Shown piece by piece: positions 19,950 to 31,199 of a DNA stretch of 43,142 bases. Both the position numbers and the translations under genes were made by a program. The notes under the pieces were generated by a model. The model did not search any database and was not told where the DNA came from. It saw nothing but the letters and a program-made list of their open reading frames with translations. The first letter of the stretch is position 1; each line of letters begins with the position of its first letter. Source of the stretch: Phaeoceros laevis (Eukaryota; Anthocerotophyta; Anthocerotopsida; Notothyladales); the NCBI GenBank assembly GCA_049999765.1, contig JBNGIQ010007855.1:39947-83088 (forward strand). Reading direction: 5' to 3'.

Positions 19950-20783
19950 CTTCCGCCACTGGTGGACTCGAAGATGTACAATAATGACGAATCCTTAGCC
20001 CGGAGAACTGAAGAAATTCTGAAAACCGGAAGGGCCACAAACTCTATTATTGTATGTTGAAATAGACAAGGTTGGATGTTGTCACGACGGAAAGTTTCTG
20101 CGGATGGTCAACTTTCGATGACGTGTTCCAGTTAGAAGCAAATGCATTCAACGAAGAGGAGAGATATCACATGTACCCAGGGATGGCGTCCGAGGGAGTT
20201 GACGAGGTGCTTGAATGGACAGAATCAGGTATTTAGAACCTTCGATTGAGCTTGCCTCCAGAATCCGAGAGATCCTAGAAAGCTAGTGGCTTGCCAAAAG
20301 ACACGATATGGTGACACACGGTCATCCCAATTTGCTGTAGGAAGTGTAGGCCCGAGCTATGATCCACAATAGCAACAGGCCTCCACGCTCGACGGCTCGC
20401 TAATAATTGCTAGCAACAACCAAACAACTACTGATGAATAGACATAGCCGACAAAAAATCAGACTTCTGCCATTAGTGGTATTGCTCGCAGCTACGGGAC
20501 ATCACAGACGTTCCCACCTGGACAGCTGCCCTACAGACGCCAATGGTGTCGTAAGCCTAGCTGCAGCAAAAGCGTATGGCGTGTGCAGCATTTCCCTACC
20601 TCAGCCAGCAAGTCATTCTCAAAGCCTTCCATATTGTCTAGGCATCTATCTGCAAGGTTCATCCTTGGTATGACCAATAGAACTTGAATTACGCGGGCAA
20701 GCTGTGCCTACACTTGCCCTTCCTGCACCTACAGCCATCCCAGAGAGAGGACAGGATGTGCCGCAAGAGAAACCCTCGAGCTG
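19950..20783. other. Intergenic with an orphan open stretch
   Basis: 834 bp between the F-box start (-) and the stop of the 47-aa gene (-). A + strand frame open from 20066 to 20233 encodes an acidic 55-residue stretch (…DDVFQLEANAFNEEERYHMY…) with no Met at its start and a possible donor at its 3' end, but no convincing upstream exon. A short ATG frame at 19977-20060 precedes it. I could not join them into a gene. Confidence 0.35.
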
Positions 20784-21055
20784 TCACTCATTCATGACAG
20801 GTTTGTTCTCACTGGCCTTGGGCTTATGGTCTTTAGGCTTTTGATCCTCAGCTTTCCTGTCCACAAAACGGCTCCGTTATAATAAAAGCGATGGACAAGG
20901 TGCGCAGCAAGAGCACACAAGTGAGCCTGCACCTGTTGCAAAGATATCCAAAGAATCCAAAAAAAAAAGCAGCACGCAACATACCTCTTGTCGCCAGCCC
21001 CGCCCTTCTGACTCAGGAAGGAGCGGAACAGCGCCGAGTTGACGTCGTAGATCAT
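20784..21055 (-). CDS. 47-aa conserved plant microprotein, unknown function
   Basis: Two exons (-): 21055-20985 and 20856-20784, phase 2 junction; 47 aa. Begins MIYDVNSALFRSFLSQKGG and ends in a Lys/Glu-rich tail EDQKPKDHKPKASENKPVMN-E. From memory this closely resembles a short land-plant protein annotated only as hypothetical; I do not know a function. It is hydrophilic with no membrane segment or signal peptide; the second half is likely disordered. The intron, the in-phase junction and the recalled similarity make it more than a chance frame. It faces RTF1 head to head. Confidence 0.75.
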
Positions 21056-21286
21056 CGTACCTGCCTTCGCAACAAACCTCCAAGCAGAACGATGTTCACG
21101 TCACCGAAACCAGAGCGCGATGACTATGTAGATTCTAGGGTTCAATGCTTTCGTCATTCGAACGAGTTTATTTTGAAGTTCAAGGTGCCCTAGTCTGGGT
21201 GCCCTGTGTCACTCTGGACTATATATGTAGGCAATCGTACCAGCAGTGGGCAAATCGCGACGAACCTGCTAGCTAGACTAAGTGGG
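21056..21286. promoter_or_regulatory. Divergent promoter region 47-aa gene / RTF1
   Basis: 231 bp between two opposing start codons, one of the tightest divergent gaps in the window. It must contain both promoters and leaders. Confidence 0.55.
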
Positions 21287-23252
21287 ATGGCATCCCTCGA
21301 TGATATGCTGCTGGAGGCCGCGGGCCGGACTAAGGGTAGTGACAAGACTTCTCAATCGAAGCAGCGTCGGCCTCCCGTCCACGATTCCAGCTCAGATGAT
21401 CACAGCGACTCCAACAACGAAGAGGATGACTATGATCGCAAGGGTAAGGCCTCCAGAATGCCTGTCAAGAAGAGGTTTGATCCTGCAGACAAGGATGAGG
21501 AGGCCGGGTACGAAAGCGACCTGTCGTTTGGTAGTGATTTGTACAAGGATGACAAGGATAGGGCCACTTTGATGGCCATGACTGAATTGGACCGGGAGAT
21601 GATTTTGGCTGACCGAGCTGAACAGAGGGATAATTATCTTCTGAGGAAGAGCGGGAAGCGGCATGTTGATACCCCCTCCAAGGTTAGGGACAAGGATCAA
21701 GGGCCTCCTTCATCTCGTATGCGGTCATCTGTAAGAGAATCTACCAGGACAGTCAAGGAAAATGCGTTGAGTGAATTGGTGGCGAGAAGACAAAGGGCTC
21801 AGGATCCTGACCTGCAAAAGAAGCGAAGGGACAGTGCATCAGGTCCTACTCCCCGAGACAGACCTCCCCCGTCAGATAGGAGGCCAAGTTATAGCTCAAC
21901 AGATGAGGAGAGTGAAGATGAAGATAGCGACAGGTGGTAATAATTCTTCCTTGCTGCCTGCGGTTGTCCTCGTGTTGTGGATGTGTGTTTGCTCGGGCAG
22001 CACAAATTGGATAGACAATGTGATCGAAGTTTATTGAAGGATTGGGGATTTTGCTTTTCGCAGGGCGGAGGAGGCCAGCGTGGGGGACGAGGAAGACGGA
22101 GGTATGGCTGAAGAGCCCGAAGCTGACGTGGATGACATTAAAAGCATCACCATACCCAGGAGACGGCTGTTGAAGTGGTTCATGGAACCTTTCTTTGAGG
22201 AGACGATTATTGGTTGTTTTGTGAGGATCGGTATAGGGGTCTCAAGTTCGGGCAGCAGCATATATCGTTGCTGCTTCGTCAAGAATGTTGATGCAAAGGA
22301 CCCGGATAAGGCGTACAAGTTTGAGAATCGGATGACCTACAAGTACTTAAACTGCATTTGGGGAGATGAGCAATCAGCAGCCCGATGGCAGATGATAAGA
22401 GTTTCGGACCAACCGCCAACTGAGGGGGAGATAAAGGAGGCACTGAGAGAATGGAAGAAATTTGGAGGCAGACCTTTCACCAAGATGGATATTCAAGAGA
22501 AAAGAGCCACGCTCGCCAAAGTCAGTACCCATGTCTACACTTCGGATGATGTGAAAAAGATGTTGCAAGAAAAGAAGCTGTCATCTAACAGGCCGACAAA
22601 TGTTGCTCTGGAGAAAGACAGAATCATGAAAGAGCTCGGACTGGCTCAGGAGAAGCCTGAGAAGGATAAAGACCACTCGGATATTGAGAGGCTTCAAAAC
22701 AGGTTGAAAGAGTTGGAGCAACTCTCGTCGCAAGTTAAAAGCAAAGATGCGAAGGCTCTTGCTTTGGCAGAGATGAACAGAAGAAATAGGTTTGAGAACT
22801 TCAAGAATGCCTCAGAGATGAAACCTACAAATGTTGATGCCAAGGCTGGGGAGGTTGGATATGATCCTTTTTCCCGCAGGTGGACAAGGTCACAAAACTA
22901 CTATCAGAAAACTGCACCAAAGGAGGAGGCAAAAGCAGAGGAAGAGGGGGCAGCTGTGGCTGACAAAGCCATAGCTAATGGGGCACAGGCCGTAGTGACA
23001 CAAAAGCTTGTTCGCAGGCAGGTCCCTGTTGATGGCCGCACTCAACTATTTGCCCTTCATGATTTTGATCTGCAGATCTCACTTGCTGGGCTCCAGCAGT
23101 ACAGTGGTGGCCAAGGGGCTCATCATGCGTTCATGGCACGCCGTAGAAAGCTGGAAGCGGTGTATGGATGTCCCGTTGAGAGCAACGATGGTCGCAGACA
23201 TACTTTAACTTTGACTGTCAATGACTACAAAAGGAGAAGAGGACTTCTGTGA
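21287..23252 (+). CDS. RTF1: Paf1-complex subunit RTF1 (Plus3 domain)
   Basis: Two exons: 21287-21933 and 22064-23252; 611 aa, junction phase 2. RTF1 (VIP5 in Arabidopsis) works with the Paf1 complex on elongating RNA polymerase II, promoting H2B ubiquitylation and downstream H3K4 methylation. N-terminal 215 residues are acidic/Ser-rich, with ESDLSFGSDLYKDDKDR and a histone-modification-domain-like MTELDREMILADRAEQRD segment. The Plus3 domain spans about 245-370: IPRRRLLKWFMEPFFEETII, GCFVRIGIG, YRCCFVKNVDAKDP, CIWGDEQSAARWQMIRVSD. A C-terminal helical part includes EMNRRNRFENFKNASE and GYDPFSRRWTRSQNYY, typical of plant RTF1. Convergent with AATF: stop codons are 69 bp apart. Confidence 0.95.
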
Positions 23253-23321
23253 TCGAAGTGAACCTTCCACAAAAGCTGGAATCATTTAATTCACAACCAC
23301 CGTTAATTCAACCCTGAGTAG

Positions 23322-26250
23322 TTACGTTATGTCCCTATTATTTTGCCCAAACAGATTGGCAAACAGCTTCGAAGTCATTGGGGGCAGCACCATTGGCTCC
23401 GGGGCACAAAAGTTGACGAGAGGGTCGAATACGTTGTAGCTGCAATATTAGAGAAGCACGCAAAACTCATCAGCCAATCCAACGACAAGAGGTGCCAACG
23501 TCTCTAACGTGAAAAGTTACTTACCGAATTTTTCGGCCTTTAGAGGCTCGTCGATCGACCACCTTCCTCTTCTTGTTCCGTAGCTTCCTTACGGGGTTGA
23601 AGTCTCCTGAAAATTCGAAGGCCAATTCTTTCCCCACTCAAAACCAACCTACCAACCTTACACGAGCTTTTAAAGAGTACGTACATCAGGTCAAAGCAGA
23701 CGCACCAAGCCCATTTGCTGACGATTCAAAAAACTCCTGCAGCAATTGCTGATAGAATTCAGAGTCGTCAAATGATTCGAGATCTACATCATCTCTCGTC
23801 TGCCAAAATTAACCATCTTAGTCAGTACGAAAAGTAGCTATAGCGGTCACAAAAATCTAAGTGCCTCACTGTGATACCATGTGCGGGTGGCAAAAGTTTT
23901 AATACCTGTTCTGCCAGCGTAGTATCCTCATCAGCATCTCCACCAGACTTGGCCTGCAGTCCAGGAATTCAGCGCTGCTCACTCATAAGCTCACTGACAA
24001 CGAAATATTGTTGTTTTATTGTCAAACCAGCAGATGATAATGATTATTGTTCCTGGTGCAACAATGGTGGTGACAGTACTCCAGTTACCAGCAACATGCT
24101 GTTACCTGCCCAAGAACATGTAGTGACGAGCTCCTTACTCGCGCTCTGATTAAAATTCGTGAAGGGTCCCTCATTATGGCTGCTACTTGTTCTGCAATAC
24201 TCTGAATGACATTCAGAGAGAAAGCCCACAAGTTAGCTAAAGGTGAAGGCACTTCCCCCCCATCTAGTGTTGTTCTGGTTAATACCTGATTGAAAGCACG
24301 CAATTTTAACTTCGAGGCAGCTCCACCAGTTGACAACTGAGTTTTCCTCTGCCACCTATCCAAAGAAGTGTTTCTGTATGACACCATACTGGTCCACAAA
24401 ATCAGGGTTTAGAACTCAGAGTGACAACGGGTGCACTTATCCAGTAAGCAAAAATCCCAACTTACCACCAAACTATGCAACAATTAGCGCAAATAAATAG
24501 CACATATTGCTGACTCTGATAACCAAACTGGAGGGCTACACAATGGATGCCCGATCAAACACAGTGGCACCTGGAATACAAAGCAGTCATCTGGTCCCAG
24601 GCATTGTCGACTGGAGATACCAAGCAAGCAGAAGCTGCTGAAGGGTCCCTCTCTTGCACATCGTTTTCTGAAAAGAGCCACAAAAAATCCGCCTGCAACT
24701 TTCAGTTCTATGACCATATCAAAGATTTCACCAAGAACCCTCCATGCGGGTCAGTAACCTACCCGTCTGAGTACGTGTATGAGGATCCGTGATGGCAGTG
24801 TTTTGATCAGCGATAGCCTGCCAGTTTGAGCTTAGCCGGTCATGACCTTGTTTGCAACAAGCAACGATAAATCTACGGACAAGACCTACACTAAATGCTT
24901 TGAATGTCTCCAAACCTGTTGCAGGTCTAAGAGTAAGCCAAAGGTCTGAAGAGCTGAATCAGTCAATGCAGAATAAGCCTTATTGACTGCCGAGTCTTTA
25001 CAGAAAGCATGCTTTCCTTCCCCCTGAACAATGCAATCAAGTGGTCACTTATTGCCTCTTAATAAGCCCATTAGAGTAACTAGCAGGAGAGACAGTCAGT
25101 AAAGGACCAAGTCCTACCCTGGGGAGTCTGTTTGCACCGGACAGAATTTTTTGCAAGGAGATGCGGTACTCAAGGCCCCTGTCCCACAAAGCCTGTAGCC
25201 ACGTGTTCCAAACGAAAAAGCTTGACATCGTCTTCGGCATGTTTGCAATAGCTACAACTGAGCTGGTGTAGAAAGCAAGCAATTACAGAACCCACCTTTT
25301 GATTTCGAACTGAGATTCCCTTCTGCAGATCATCTACGGTATCACTTTTCAGGTTTCTAAGCACAACTCTGCAGAGGAGCAAACTTATATGTTCAGGTCT
25401 CCCAAAGCTAGCCACATGAATGCAAGCAAATGCTCACGCTTCTAGTAAAAGAAACCATTAATTCCAGCTGAGGTGCACCTTACTCTTCCTGCTTGCGAAG
25501 CTCGTTGTACTCTCTACTGAGCACTTCCAGCTCATCATCCTTCCCCTCGATGGCTTGCAGTCCCTTCAAGCTCCAGATACATAATGCAGCCCTGTTAACA
25601 GATGGAAGGAGAAATCATAGCACCGCACTTGCCCAAAGGAACTCCTGCAGGTGACAAGAACGGAGATGCAGCAACACACCAGCTGATCGTCTTCCTCGAC
25701 AGCACTGTCATCATGTTCCAGTAACTCTGAGCTCTTGCGAAGCTCTGTATCCGAGTCACTTAGTCGAGCACTTTCTTCTTCAGACTCACTTTCGTCTAAC
25801 GTGTCCTTTCGATTAATCTTCCTCCCTGAATAATATGGCCCATTCAGTGCTATCGCAGGTCGTAGCCGCAGCCTGCCATTGCTCGCCCTGATTTCACCAG
25901 ACCAAAACCACCAAATTCAGGATACACGATGATGCAACCTCCTAGTATGTAACCTGAACTCGGACAGAACCACGCACGTACATCGGAACCACATTGTCAG
26001 CTGTTTCTGTGCCACCATCATCTTCATATTCAAAAAAGTGTTGTATTTCAGCTCCAAATTCGTCCATCTCCAGATCCTCCTCTGCAAATCACAAGCAAAG
26101 ACTAACAGCTGAGGACCTCCGGACGATCGCCAATTTCCAATTTCTGTGAAAAGGTCAATGCCAGGTACTCTTACGTCTGGATCCATACTCAATACTGTCG
26201 GGATTGTCGCGGCCCGACCGGGACTTACGCTTCTTTACTACCGACGGCAT
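23322..26250 (-). CDS. AATF: AATF/Bfr2 ribosome-biogenesis factor (TRAUB domain)
   Basis: Fourteen exons (-): 26250-26175, 26081-25982, 25887-25678, 25591-25484, 25368-25296, 25192-25118, 25023-24916, 24692-24571, 24388-24286, 24201-24106, 23953-23906, 23799-23706, 23606-23525, 23439-23322; 470 aa. AATF/Bfr2 acts in the nucleolus in early 90S/small-subunit processing. Visible: basic N-terminus MPSVVKKRKSRSGRD, acidic stretch DESESEEESARLSDSDTELR, AATF-family core VRNQKALWDRGLEYRISLQK, DKWQRKTQ-like SYRNTSLDRWQRKTQLSTGG, EQVAAIMRDPSRI, then TRAUB segment DLESFDDSEFYQQLLQEFFE, KKRKVVDRRASKGRKIRY, and the conserved end FCAPEPMVLPPMTSKLFANL. Phases agree at all 13 junctions. The exon 3/4 and 7/8 boundaries are the least certain. 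Confidence 0.9.
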
Positions 26251-27234
26251 TGCGATGTTCTGAGAAACACGCCCAGAGGCTCAGAGAGTGCACCTAGGGC
26301 GGTCCAGTTAACTACTGAAAGAGGTTTCCCCAACCGGTATCGGGGCCCGGCAATTGCTTTGCCCTTGCACTCCCCGTGTATCTCTCTTTCCCTCCCCTCT
26401 TTCCGTGGCCCTTTGGCGTTGGAACAAGTCCGTCCTGGGTAGCAATTCGAGGACCTTCCTACCCCCCACCTTCCGCCCCGCCCCTCCCCTCCCCTTTCCA
26501 GAATTACATGAATCTGGTATCAGCGGCTCCGGCGTGCTCTTGTGCGATCCGAGCCTTCTTCCGTCAATTAATACGATTCTCCTCGGCAAACGCAAGTGAT
26601 TGCGGACTGATGACAGCTCCGCTTGTCGTTTTGATGCCTAGAGCCTCCTGTCTGTACAGAGGGTAGCTAAGGTATCATATGAAGACTGCAATTGTGGGGT
26701 GCGCACAAGAGAGCATACTCTGGGGATGGGCAGGTGATGTTATGGGAAAATGGCTCGATGGCTGCAAGGCGTCAGGGTAAGTGGAGAGCGTGCTCATGCA
26801 TGAGGCCCTTATGTCGCGTTGATCCCCTTCAGCTTTGGAAAAACCAGTTAGTCAATGCGAAGTTCAAAGGTGGCTCGGCTAGCCGAGGTGCAGATCTGTT
26901 GGAGTACGCATGTTGTGTACTTGACACCTGAGGATCCGGGTGACAACCGTAGCACGATCGCAATCTTACATTTAGGGTTGAACGAAGGACTTCTACACTT
27001 TTGACGGTCCGAGGGCCGCTGATCCAAGCTGTCCAATCTGTGCATAGACACTTCAGAGTGCATGCTTGAAGATCGACAGCTGTGGGATTCTGTCCGCGAT
27101 CTGAGTTGGCAAGTTTTCAGCTCGGATCAAGTAGAATTGGGAATGGCCCAGGGAGTACATGGACTACGCATCACTTGGCCTGAGCTGTAGATTGACTTTG
27201 CGCTGCAGTCAGTCAGGCAGGGGAAGTGCCTGCC
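26251..27234. promoter_or_regulatory. Divergent promoter region AATF / NIPA
   Basis: 984 bp between the AATF start (-) and NIPA start (+). GC-rich and pyrimidine-rich near AATF (26340-26520), more balanced near NIPA. Short frames only. An untranslated first exon of NIPA could lie here. Confidence 0.5.
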
Positions 27235-29515
27235 ATGACTTTGCAAGACAACCATCGAGGGCTGGCCCTGGCTCTCTCTTCCAGCCTCTTTATTGGAGCA
27301 AGCTTCATCATTAAAAAGAAGGGCTTGAAGCGAGCAGCGGCTACTGGAGTTAGAGCAGGTAGATTTAACGCGCTTGGACACCGTCAACGTCAAATTTTTA
27401 CGACAACATTTTATGCTGACCTACCTTCTGTTTCTGATTGTAAAGGTGCAGGTGGTTACGCCTATTTGTCAGAACCTTTATGGTGGGCAGGCATGGTCAC
27501 CAGTAAGTCGATCTGACAAACTCCATTATGGTCTGTCAGTTCTTCTGTCTGATAGTACCGCCGTGCATCTTTTTTTCCTAAAGGTGTTGCTTCCTGTTTC
27601 AATCTGCCAGTGATCGTAGGAGAAGTCGCCAACTTTGCTGCATATGCTTTTGCTCCAGCAATTCTTGTGACACCATTGGGAGCCCTTAGCATAATTGTCA
27701 GGTGTGGATTTCTCTCAAGCTAAGTTGTCTTGAGCACAATGTTACTCTTCGAAACCCCTTTTGGTTATCAGCTTGCTGTCGTGATGATGCCAAGCTGATG
27801 AAGACTTGGCAATGATTGGGTATCTTCAGCGCAGCTCTAGCACATGTGGTGCTCAAGGAGAAGCTTCATTGGCTAGGCATTCTTGGCTGTGTACTTTGTG
27901 TTGTTGGCTCTACCACCATTGTCCTACATGCTCCAGCAGAGCAAGCAGTTGAGTCCGTGGAGGTTGTCTGGAGGCTTGCGACAGAACCAGGTGATTGTCT
28001 ACTTTTAATTTTTGCCATGGACTGCCGTGAATACAGCTAGCTGCTAGTTAGTTTCTCTTGTGTTTTTGAATTTGTCGCTTAGCTAGTACATAGATTGAGA
28101 GAACGTAGCTCATGCTCAACAATTATGTCAGCTGCTGTGATGAGGATTCTTGGAAAATGGCAATGCATGTATAGCGAGTTTCAAGTTGCACCACGAGCTT
28201 CAACAGCTAACGCAAGAAAATGAGCTGGAGGGCCTGACATGATGTTATTGAATGTGAATGCAGCTTTTCTCTTTTACACTGTTTGCGTGGTCTCGGTGGT
28301 GTTGCTTCTCATTTTCCATTTTGTGCCTCGATATGGGCACACACACATTATGGTGTACATTGGCATCTGCTCTCTGATGGGATCTCTCTCGGTACATGAT
28401 CTTACCACTAGTAGTGCCATAAACGGGTGCGCTAAATAATGTTTGCCCACGCTGTAGGCGCCGCATATTCAGGGCCCTGTGTAGTAGGGTCCGGCATCTC
28501 TAATGCATCTGGACTTGTTTTTCTCTGTTTCTTAACAAGTTTACAGGGTGAGACAGTTTTTTCAGGAGAAGTAGAAATTGAACGTGAGAGATTTTTTATC
28601 AGAGTAACCGGGTGCTTGGCAGGTCATGAGTGTTAAAGCGCTGGGCATAGCCTTGAAGCTGACATTTCAAGGGGATAATCAGCTTGTTTATCCTCAAACA
28701 TCTGTCTTTGCTATGGTGGTGATTACATGTGTTCTTACACAGATGAATTATCTCAATAAGGTTTGTGTTAGATATCTTGTTTGTCGAGTTTCTCACATTG
28801 TGAAAGGTTAGGTGTTTCATATACACTAGTAGTGCTTGTCTAGTTGTGAGTGGCCTCCTACATGCAAGTAATTTTCTGATTTATGGTGGCAGGCACTAGA
28901 CACATTCAACACGGCTGTGGTATCTCCAATTTATTATGTGATGTTCACATCACTTACTATCCTTGCAAGTGTGATTATGTTTAAGGTCAGTGTCCTGAAG
29001 CTGAGAACTACGAGTGGCTACCAATTTGAGATTTTATTCTGCTTTGCGATTGCACTTTTATCTCTGAATATGTGGCACCTTCACAGGATTGGGCGAATCA
29101 AAGTGCCCCTCAGATCATTAGTGAGTTATGTGGGTTTGTCACTATTCTTTGTGGGACCTTTTTACTGCATGCGACAAAGGATCTTGGCAACGATTCCTCT
29201 GGGATGGGTTCGTTCCGCTAACATTCCTTATCCAGTTCTGTCCGTTCATCCATTCCAAGGGGAGGTGGGTTTCGAATTGGATAGAATTGCACCTTGGTAT
29301 CAAATTAAGAGTGCTCTTGGGGTACGAAGGATAGCTTTGTTGCAAGGTCTGACTAGTTGCAACTCTTGTTGGCAGGTGGTCTGTACAATGGTATTCAACC
29401 TCCCATAGGCTCTGGTAGAATGTCCCTTGGCGTCATGATCAAGCGGCCAAGTGAAGATGAGCTGGATGGAGATGAGATTCCTTTGAGACGGCAGGAGTCT
29501 TTTCGGACACCATAG
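27235..29515 (+). CDS. NIPA: NIPA-type magnesium transporter (DUF803)
   Basis: Nine exons: 27235-27358, 27446-27502, 27611-27701, 27830-27990, 28264-28391, 28623-28760, 28893-28985, 29087-29207, 29376-29515; 350 aa, all phases consistent. NIPA proteins are EamA-like membrane proteins with about nine helices, implicated in magnesium transport at plasma or endosomal membranes; plant members (ENOR3L4) are less studied. Visible: [133 protein letters not shown] and the cytosolic tail [13 protein letters not shown]. The exon 8 donor (29207) was chosen because it keeps the family's C-terminal tail; reading on would stop after SFR. Confidence 0.95.
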
Positions 29516-31199
29516 TTCTCTTTGACGTGGTTCCTCCGTTTTTCTTTTAGATAGCTTGATTCAACCATCCATGTAGAGTCTTCCAACTGAATTGAGTTTA
29601 GAGCAAATGCGGAAGAGCATCCTTCTTTGGAGTTCTCGGGGTTTTTGGATCAGTTGGGCACCTCTATTTATCAGTCTCTCATAAGCCTGTGGTTTACCTT
29701 TAAGCCACTCCCGAGGATCTGAATCTCTCTTGGAGCACCTGGCTGTCTCACACAAATACTAGAGAGGCATCCTACCTCTACTGTTACGGAGGTGTACACG
29801 ACGACCCTTACGTAAGAGGTAAGTTCTGCAATTTTGTTCTCCCATTTTTCCTGATTCCCTAGGTGGGTCCTTGCTTTGAAATGGGGATGAGTAGCTAGTG
29901 CACAGTATTTGTACTTTAGTCAAATCTACGGCATTTACAGGTTCATCTGGAGGCACAAGCTGATAGACAGTCTATTGAGTCGGACAAAACTGTTGGAATG
30001 TGGAAGTGTAATCAGGGCAAGGAGGTCAAGTTTTGCAGGATATGTGAGCAACTGCTTAGTTTCAGCCGGTGAGTTTTCATCCACCTTGTGAATATTTCTT
30101 CAGATATCATCGATAAGTGATATCGGTCAAGAGACTATTCAATTTTCCTACGAGGTACCCTTTCTCTTCGGTGATATGTGAAATGAAATTTTGCAAGATG
30201 GCACTATGTTGTGATGCTAAATGGACGCTGATATCTTGTAACTGCTGTTTTACAACGCCCTCCCTCGTCCAACCTTATATTCAACTCAGTGTGTTTTGGA
30301 AACAGCTGATGGTGTGCAATTAAAGCTGGTTTCCAATCAAATATGTAGAGATTATGACCCCGGATTATAACCCTAAGTGGATTGAGTGTAACATACGTAA
30401 GCGTTCTGAGGAATGCAACTTCACGTAATAACCAACCACTGCTCTGTGCTATCTTCCGATGATCGTACCCGACGGTGATGGAAGCCGGTATAACTAGGCA
30501 TTTTATCTCACCTCATGGCGTAAAAGAACATTAGAGAGAGATACACTATCGTGTTGTTGGGTTTAACAGCTGGCATCTACCTCGGACTGTTCCACGCAAA
30601 CGGTAGGAAAGCATTTACTTCGAGCTTATTAGTATTTACTATTTAGTGAGCCTAGATCCTAGATAGAATCTGGACTAATTTCTAAACTTACCCCTCTTGG
30701 TAGTCTAATATAGCAGCATGCAGGTCGAACTTACGACTATCCAAAATGGTCTGGAAGGTCCTTCTCTTGGATTGGCAAGGAACGGGCCTTTCCCTTGTGG
30801 AATTGGCGTTCTTGGCTGCCTCGCCTCCAGAATTCTGCTCGCGGACTATTCAGCAGAGACTAGAGGTTGATGCGGATGTTCGCTTACATGGTTCCTTCGA
30901 ACTACAAAATCTGGGGCTAGCAGCATTTTCCAGGTGAACATGCAATTCCTTCTCTTGCCGGCTTGGAAAATCAAATACAAGCCTGGGAAGGAGACTTAGA
31001 GGTGGTGCTGACGGTGCAGGTAGGAGGCGACAAGCACACTCAGGGCGGAGAAGCAGGCATTTGAGCTTACGGGCTGAGGGGCCGCCATACTGCAGACTGA
31101 GTTTAGAAAACTTGAAGCCTACGGCAACTGCGTGTTCCGCAAGCTGCTGCCAAGGGTTTATGAAGGCTTTCCTGTGAGGAAGGAGCAAGGAAGTGCGAG
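29516..31199. other. 1.7 kb intergenic: NIPA 3' UTR to CLP1 promoter
   Basis: AT-rich between about 29530 and 30700, more GC-rich near CLP1. Frames of up to 68 codons on the + strand and 118 codons on the - strand (31206-30850) have no recognisable domain. No tRNA or other RNA gene seen. Confidence 0.5.

Noticed and set aside
25954-25981. AATF exon 2 extended to a donor at 25953
   Set aside because: That end gives phase 0, which is incompatible with the next conserved exon; the GTACGT donor at 25981 restores phase and retains Met before ASNGRLRLRP.
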